A stretch of 64,000 bases of DNA from CALBPI01 sp038521865 (lineage in GTDB: Bacteria; Pseudomonadota; Gammaproteobacteria; Steroidobacterales; Woeseiaceae), in the NCBI GenBank assembly GCA_038521865.1, contig JBCBKO010000001.1, forward strand, positions 1 to 64,000. Direction: 5' to 3'. The position numbers and the translations under genes were made by a program. Below the pieces are notes generated by a model. That model ran no database searches. It had not been told where the DNA came from and worked only from the letters and a program-made list of their open reading frames with translations. Of the stretch, positions 59,061-64,000 are shown one piece after another (the stretch's first letter is position 1; every line of letters starts with the position of its first letter).

Positions 59061-60427
59061 GGGGCGGTATTCTTTGGTTTTTGCTTGTACTAGTTCCGTT
59101 TTTCAATTCTAGTGCCGCGGCCTTAGACACGGACATCAGGATCCTGGGCTTGACGTCTCCAACAGCAAACCAGCTACGTGCCTCAATGTCTCTGCAGAAG
59201 TTAAAACAGACTTGGGATGATTCAGATATTTCAGGGGGGGTCACGATCACCTTAGTTAATGGCGCTGCCCCTATTCCGGTCGGTGGAGCGACATCAGGCG
59301 ACTACAACAGTCAAGTTCTAAGTCAACCCACATCTCAGATAAGAGCGCTCCGTGATACGCATCAGGCCGATATCGTCATATTCTTTTTCAGTGCTGGCGG
59401 CAATCAGTGTGGCAGCGTAAGCGTGCCGCGATGGACTCAGACTATTCTTGGTGCCCCTCCACCGATGTTTGTGCCGACCAACGGCCTCGATACGCGAGGC
59501 TGGTTCGATTCGTACTTGGCTAACGTCAATACGGCCTCGGGTGGACCGTGCGCAAACGACCAAATTGCGGCACACGAGTTTGGACACTTGCTTGGCGGTG
59601 GGCACGCGGACCTTCCTCCTTTTACCACCTTCGATCCGTGGCTATTCCCAGATAGTCGTGCTTACGTGTACACGGAAACAATTACTGGTGGCAGCCAGAA
59701 CAACCCGGAATTTACGATTGTTGGGTACAAGACAGCGCTTGCTTCTGACAGACCTTTGGGGTGTGCGTTGACACTAAATAAAAGTTGCGCGAACTGGATT
59801 GCAGAGTACAGTACTAACGCTCCGGACCTGGGTAACGATGATCGAGAGAACGCACTGACCTTGAGCACAACGGGCTTATCTGTTGCGAACTATTGGCGCC
59901 AGACCGGAGGCGGCGGTGGACCACTGCCAAGCTTCGATTCCGAGTGCACCGACGGAGTGGATAACGATGGCGACGGTGCCATTGATTTTCCACTAGATAC
60001 TGGGTGCTCCTCAATTCTCGACGATGATGAAACGGATACCGACACAGGCTCCGGCGGGGGAGACGATGGCGGTCTTGGTGGACCTGCACCTCCGCCTCCG
60101 CCACCACCGTGTGACTCGACAGTACAGCCGGCTTTTGTGACTGCTAGCTTCTTATATTGCACTGGGTCACTTACGTACTACCAAGTTGCCTGGTTACATG
60201 CGTGCCCCTCGCAAGTTGATACATATAGCTTCGTGACTCGTCAGCCGAACAATATTTTTGCAACATGGCTCGTAAACGGGTTTCCAACACTGCTGATGTT
60301 CCAAGACTGGTGGGTCGTGGGTGCCACGACCGGTATAAGAGTTCGTTCGTGTGGACCGGCCGGGTGTTCGAATTACTCAAATGAGGTTGGAATCATGACG
60401 CCATCGTCATCCTGTGTAGCATTCTGA
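59057..60427 (+). CDS. Secreted reprolysin-like zinc metalloprotease
   Basis: 456 residues from ATG 59057, overlapping the upstream stop (ATGA). Signal peptide about 1-22. The zinc motif HEFGHLLGGGH is at residues 173-183 (H173, E174, H177, H183), the metzincin HExxHxxGxxH type. Residues about 300-330 contain a calcium-loop-like DGVDNDGDGAIDFP; then a Gly/Pro-rich spacer (about 335-352) leads to a cysteine-rich fibronectin-like C-terminal domain. Likely an extracellular or surface protease. Confidence 0.88.
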   Translation: MRGGILWFLLVLVPFFNSSAAALDTDIRILGLTSPTANQLRASMSLQKLKQTWDDSDISGGVTITLVNGAAPIPVGGATSGDYNSQVLSQPTSQIRALRDTHQADIVIFFFSAGGNQCGSVSVPRWTQTILGAPPPMFVPTNGLDTRGWFDSYLANVNTASGGPCANDQIAAHEFGHLLGGGHADLPPFTTFDPWLFPDSRAYVYTETITGGSQNNPEFTIVGYKTALASDRPLGCALTLNKSCANWIAEYSTNAPDLGNDDRENALTLSTTGLSVANYWRQTGGGGGPLPSFDSECTDGVDNDGDGAIDFPLDTGCSSILDDDETDTDTGSGGGDDGGLGGPAPPPPPPPCDSTVQPAFVTASFLYCTGSLTYYQVAWLHACPSQVDTYSFVTRQPNNIFATWLVNGFPTLLMFQDWWVVGATTGIRVRSCGPAGCSNYSNEVGIMTPSSSCVAF

Positions 60428-60613
60428 AAAAATGCAAGATGAATCTAGCAGAGGTGTTTGGGTTACGCGTTGTATTCAAAGCTCCGACTTGGCCCATGAA
60501 GCACCTTTATATGACATCAAATTGAATAGGCCCGACGACGTTGGTTTGATGAAGCGGTCGACCTCCAGCAGCCGCTCAAGCGGTGGCGAAGGGCAGTCAC
60601 ACAGGTATTCCCT

Positions 60614-60639
60614 CCATAGAGACACTGTGTCTCTGATGG
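60614..60639. repeat. Near-perfect palindrome
   Basis: ccatagagacac - t - gtgtctctgatgg: 12-bp arms with a single bulged G and a 1-bp centre; the inner 8 bp are perfect. It lies about 190 bp after the protease gene. It could be a protein-binding site or part of a rho-independent terminator without a T-run. Confidence 0.5.
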
Positions 60640-60795
60640 AATCGGTTGCTTCTGACTAAGTCATTGGGGATACATTCTGTAGTTCTCCCTGGCCGGTCTT
60701 TGCATGTCGAGCATAGGTGACGAGCTCCCTGATATCCCTTTCGGAACGCCCCAATGGGTCAACCTACGGCATACAGACAGTCAATGCCACTGGGA

Positions 60796-60993
60796 TTATT
60801 CGAGCAGACGGCACACGGCAAAGTTGACTGTGGGATCAAGCTCTGAGGGATCGACGACCGATTGAATCCAAAGCCCATTGCTGCCGTTTGCAATTCTTCT
60901 CAGCCGACAGGAAGGGAAGTGCACTTTGGCATCAAGCTCCCCGTCAAGTCGACAGCAATTAACTTGTGTCTCTGACTTGGCTGGCCTTTTCAT
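60796..60993 (-). CDS. Possible small protein with an internal repeat
   Basis: 65 residues from ATG 60993. Two copies of a motif, ELDAKVHFPSCRL and ELDPTVNFAVCRL, are about 30 residues apart. No signal peptide, family or good ribosome-binding sequence. The repeat is the main reason to list it; it may be a fragment of a longer repeat protein. Confidence 0.25.
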   Translation of the reverse strand: MKRPAKSETQVNCCRLDGELDAKVHFPSCRLRRIANGSNGLWIQSVVDPSELDPTVNFAVCRLLE

Positions 60994-61383
60994 ATTGACT
61001 TCGGGTCGTTGCCTCGATTCGCTTGCCCACTTCTAAGACTGAGTAATCGCCTCCAGTCACATACCGAACGGCCTCAACTTTTAACCAACCTTATCTCGAA
61101 CGTGCCCGTCCATCTTTCACCCTTAGTATTCCACGGTTGATTCAATGCAAAGTATCAAGAATGCCGAGGCAGTGTCAGCATTTAGTGAAATTCGAGTTGT
61201 CGTGTTCGAAGGATAGTGCTCCGTGACTTGGTTATAGCAAAACTCTGATCCGTGCGGCCGGTTTTCGTTGTAGAGCCCAAGAAGCCTCAAATGGTTTTTG
61301 TTTTCAAATAGAATCTCCAGGTAAACCAGTTGTTTTAATATTGAGGATTAACTGTAACGCTTAGAAATCGGGGAAGGGGTAGC

Positions 61384-63756
61384 ATGGACGAAAGAAAGGT
61401 AATCAAAACCAAAATTGAGAAGCTAAAAAAGGAAGTTGACGAGCTTCATCCGTTTCTCGAAGTAATTTTCCGTTCCATGAAGACACTAGACTGTGTGCAT
61501 TACACACAAGGACCTTTTGAACGCGGCGCAGATTTTATTCTCGAGAAGACTCATCAAGAGTTCGGGCAAAAAGAATATGTTGGGGTCGTTGTTAAGGTTG
61601 GGAAGATTCAAGCGAACAACGTGGCGGTAGAGGAGCAAATAAGGGAGTGCCTCGAGAAAAGACTGTTACCGGATGGGTCCAAGGAGGTATACCTAGATGA
61701 GGTTTGGGTGGCCTCGAATGGGACAATCTCTAATAGAGCAAAGGAAAAAATCCATGATCGATTTAAAGCGTCAAAGGTCATTTTTCTTGGTATAGAACAA
61801 CTGACCGATCTTGGACTGAAGTACGCTCCTGACTTCGGCACACAGCTAAATATAAGGGATAGCGAATTTCTAAGAAATGAAAGGGAGTTTGCAGTTCAAA
61901 GACGAGCTCAGACCAATCTGTTGTCATCACTTGGGGATGAGCTCCACGTAGAGCAACGAATAATGACTGTCCCTAGACGACTCGGGCCTAGTCAACGTGA
62001 CTCGCGAGAGATAATAGATATCTTTGAAGAGATAGAACGACGCTCTATTCTTGTCTTAGATGCGCCAATGGGAGGTGGTAAATCCTATCTCCTCAATAGC
62101 ATCGTTGAACATTTCGCAAGTAATGAAGTCTATGCGCAAGAAAAGCTCTTGCCGATATATCTCCCTTGCAATGAATTTATCTCCCAAGGACTTTATGACG
62201 CGGAATTGTTCCTGAGTCGTTTGATAGAAGACAATCAATTAACGAACGATAAAGAGCGCCGATACTTGCTTTTGTTCGATGGATTGGATGAGGTTCAGCT
62301 AAGTCTCGACGAGCACATGAATGGGTTCTTCGAGTTTTGCCGGTCTTTGTCTAGCCGCCCGGAAGGTCCGGTGGTGAAGATAGTCATTGCTACGAGGAAC
62401 GCTTCGGAACGTGTATTTGGTACAGCGCTCGATCTGAATGCAAGCTTTCTTGAAATTCAGCCATTGTCTCTCGCAAGAATCGCAGACTTTGTTCGAACAG
62501 CGTGTTCATCACTCAACATCGAATCAAGGTTAGTGGAAGACCTTAAACGTTCCACATTGTTTCGAGATCTACCTAAGACACCAATCGCAGCAATTCTTTT
62601 GGTGCAACTACTCAGTGAGGGGACGGAGGAAGTACCTGCAAATTTAACCGAGTTGTACGCTCAATATTGCGAACTTGCGCTTGGTAGGTGGGATATAACC
62701 AGGGGGTTGTCTACACTGAAAGAGTACGAAGCGAGCGACGCTGTACTTTGTAATCTCGCAGCCTTCATGCTTGAAAATCAGCTTCCACAGGTCGGATATA
62801 GTGAAGCTCTTGGATTTTTTTCAAACTATCTCAATGAACGTGAACTAGATCTTGTACCCGGAGAGTTATTCAAGAAGGTGCTGGAGAGAACAGAGCTTTT
62901 TGTACATGATGAGCGCCAAGGTACGATCGCGTTTAGGCATCGATCATTCGCGGAGTTTTTTCTTGCCAAAGCATTCACGAAAAGAGAGTCGGTAGATCTT
63001 TCGAATCGAGTTTTCCATCCATATTGGTCCGGTTCGTACTTTTTTTATGTAGGTATTAAGAAAGACTGCCCGGAGTTATTAAGGAGTATTACTTCTATCG
63101 ATGTATCTGACAGCGAAGCGGCACAGGTTTCAAAGATCATTAACTTGGGCAAGTTTTTATTGGCAGGATATAAGAGTCCGTACTCAGCAATTAGCCAAGG
63201 CGTAGAGCAAGTATTCGATGAAAGTCTTGAGTTTGTTCTTAGTCTCCTTGAATCTGCCGAGGGGCGGGTACTCGGTGCTCTCCCTCCGATCCAGCTGACA
63301 GCGTTTTTTAGAGCCCTGCTCCGAGACTCGTATTCCTATCCGTTTTTTGCGAAAGCGATAAACAGCGTTGCAGACAAGACGATATCGAGCGATGCATCGA
63401 ATGATGCAAAATCATATAAATTACTGTTGCTCGATTCTACAAGGGATGTAACCGACGGTGGTGTTGCGCTGGGTGGATTGATTGAGATGGCAAAAAAGCC
63501 TGGCAGTTTACCGGTGTCGGTAGAGCAAATAGTTTGCTCGGGTGATTTTGCAAAGGGTAAGCAGGCTCGCGGCCTTAAGGCGCTTGAAAAGAAGGTGAAA
63601 AGGAGGTTTAAGGATTCAGTGGTCTATCGGAATGCGGTGCAAGAAGCTTTTAATAGATCCCTGGATGGTAGGTTCGAATATACGCAGAGAGGTAAGCGCT
63701 TAGAGGCTAGTTCTAAGCACGCAAACAAAAAGAAAAAGGGGAATAGGCGAAGGTAG
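61384..63756 (+). CDS. NACHT NTPase with nuclease-like N terminus (probable defence)
   Basis: 790 residues from ATG 61384 with ggggaagggg just before it. Residues about 15-115 resemble a restriction-endonuclease-like (Mrr-type) domain: GADFIL with Asp50 and VVVKVGKI with Lys71, though the acidic residue usually two before the lysine is Val. Residues about 215-400 are the NACHT/STAND ATPase: Walker A APMGGGKS (227-234), Walker B LLLFDGLDE (Asp299), and a sensor-like IATRN. The long C-terminal part is probably the target sensor, ending in a Lys/Arg-rich tail. AT-rich relative to the left half of the window, suggesting transfer. Confidence 0.85.
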   Translation: MDERKVIKTKIEKLKKEVDELHPFLEVIFRSMKTLDCVHYTQGPFERGADFILEKTHQEFGQKEYVGVVVKVGKIQANNVAVEEQIRECLEKRLLPDGSKEVYLDEVWVASNGTISNRAKEKIHDRFKASKVIFLGIEQLTDLGLKYAPDFGTQLNIRDSEFLRNEREFAVQRRAQTNLLSSLGDELHVEQRIMTVPRRLGPSQRDSREIIDIFEEIERRSILVLDAPMGGGKSYLLNSIVEHFASNEVYAQEKLLPIYLPCNEFISQGLYDAELFLSRLIEDNQLTNDKERRYLLLFDGLDEVQLSLDEHMNGFFEFCRSLSSRPEGPVVKIVIATRNASERVFGTALDLNASFLEIQPLSLARIADFVRTACSSLNIESRLVEDLKRSTLFRDLPKTPIAAILLVQLLSEGTEEVPANLTELYAQYCELALGRWDITRGLSTLKEYEASDAVLCNLAAFMLENQLPQVGYSEALGFFSNYLNERELDLVPGELFKKVLERTELFVHDERQGTIAFRHRSFAEFFLAKAFTKRESVDLSNRVFHPYWSGSYFFYVGIKKDCPELLRSITSIDVSDSEAAQVSKIINLGKFLLAGYKSPYSAISQGVEQVFDESLEFVLSLLESAEGRVLGALPPIQLTAFFRALLRDSYSYPFFAKAINSVADKTISSDASNDAKSYKLLLLDSTRDVTDGGVALGGLIEMAKKPGSLPVSVEQIVCSGDFAKGKQARGLKALEKKVKRRFKDSVVYRNAVQEAFNRSLDGRFEYTQRGKRLEASSKHANKKKKGNRRR

Positions 63757-63891
63757 TGTTCAATCTTTATGCAACAGCCCTTGATTGCAGCGTGGTCACA
63801 GTCCGCTTTTGGCCGTGAATCGACATCCGATCTCTTCTGCTACGATGACAGTCGCTGATCCAAAACGGACGTACGCGGAAAGTCGGAATCT

Positions 63892-64000
63892 ATGGACGAC
63901 AAGGACATACAACGCCGAGTCAATCGCATTCTTCAGAAGACGAAAAAAGCAAAGTTGCTTAGCGCAATACCAGCCGAAAGGTGCCGATTGAGCCCTGAGG
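63892..64000 (+). CDS. Possible gene start running off the window
   Basis: ATG 63892 opens a frame of 36 codons that is still open at the window edge. The product begins MDDKDIQRRVNRILQKTKKA, basic and helical. It is 135 bp downstream of the NACHT gene. Too short to identify; another overlapping frame on the same strand is also open, so this is tentative. Confidence 0.3.
   Translation, partial: MDDKDIQRRVNRILQKTKKAKLLSAIPAERCRLSPE

Larger units (their letters stand above)
60428..61383. other. Intergenic DNA, one palindrome, doubtful small frames
   Basis: About 950 bp. It contains the strong palindrome at 60614-60639 and a doubtful - strand frame (60796-60993), both listed separately. Otherwise only short frames without motifs. 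The last 150 bp (AT-rich) should hold the promoter of the NACHT gene. Confidence 0.5.

Noticed and set aside
60432..60659. Small + strand frame after the protease
   Set aside because: 75 codons, serine-rich and low in hydrophobic residues, no ribosome-binding site, and it spans the palindrome at 60614-60639. No similarity that I can recognise.
1..64000. CRISPR array
   Set aside because: The only regularly spaced repeats are attC sites, which have variable spacing and contain genes between them; no short repeats with equal spacers and no cas genes were seen.

Overview
This 64 kb window looks like chromosomal DNA of a free-living, probably marine, gammaproteobacterium. The evidence is a 57-60% GC backbone, Gram-negative envelope genes (MlaEFD-type lipid transport, TonB-family protein, an alginate-export-like barrel, other outer-membrane barrels), TPR proteins with an N-terminal membrane anchor, and a tRNA-Glu-like 3' end. 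No ribosomal RNA or marker gene allows a firmer placement; a zinc-independent ribosomal protein L31 is the only ribosomal gene.

Layout. (1) Positions 1-7500 are the distal part of a sedentary chromosomal integron: about twelve promoterless cassettes, all on the + strand and separated by attC sites. They include two toxin-antitoxin cassettes (HigBA type and BrnTA), an ATP-grasp enzyme, a CPBP intramembrane protease and several small membrane or orphan-domain proteins. The integrase is not in the window and should lie to the left. (2) Positions 7.5-34 kb are ordinary backbone: small conserved genes (VOC, GNAT, DUF families, a LysE exporter, MAPEG, lipocalin, a K+ channel), a PucC-family transporter with a short methyltransferase, the operon mlaE-mlaF-mlaD-pqiC-like, an alginate-export-like barrel, a TonB protein facing a PadR regulator, and a large TPR/TolB-like protein.

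(3) Positions 34.2-48 kb hold a compact hybrid PKS/NRPS cluster on the - strand: an A-T loading protein, a KS-AT-ACP-aminotransferase protein, a C-A-T-C* protein whose last C domain has lost its active-site histidines, and two alpha/beta-hydrolases. An Sfp/EntD-type phosphopantetheinyl transferase is divergent from it. Read as an assembly line, it should load an amino acid, extend it once with malonate, turn the beta-ketone into an amine (a beta,gamma-diamino or 'aminostatine' unit) and join it to an amino acid whose A-domain code looks glycine-like. There is no thioesterase domain, so release is open.

(4) Positions 47.9-56.6 kb are a three-gene - strand operon: a 2079-residue secreted protein that joins PA14, a galactose/glyoxal-oxidase-like copper-radical oxidase, a discoidin domain, a beta-propeller and a di-haem cytochrome, then a separate MauG/cytochrome c peroxidase-like protein and a TIGR04325-type methyltransferase. 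(5) From about 56.8 kb the character changes. Two copies of a 19-bp tRNA-Glu-like 3' end, repeats that look like an insertion-sequence end, gene-poor AT-richer DNA, a secreted reprolysin-like metalloprotease with a secreted partner, and a NACHT NTPase with a nuclease-like N terminus (probable anti-phage defence) suggest a genomic island running off the right edge.
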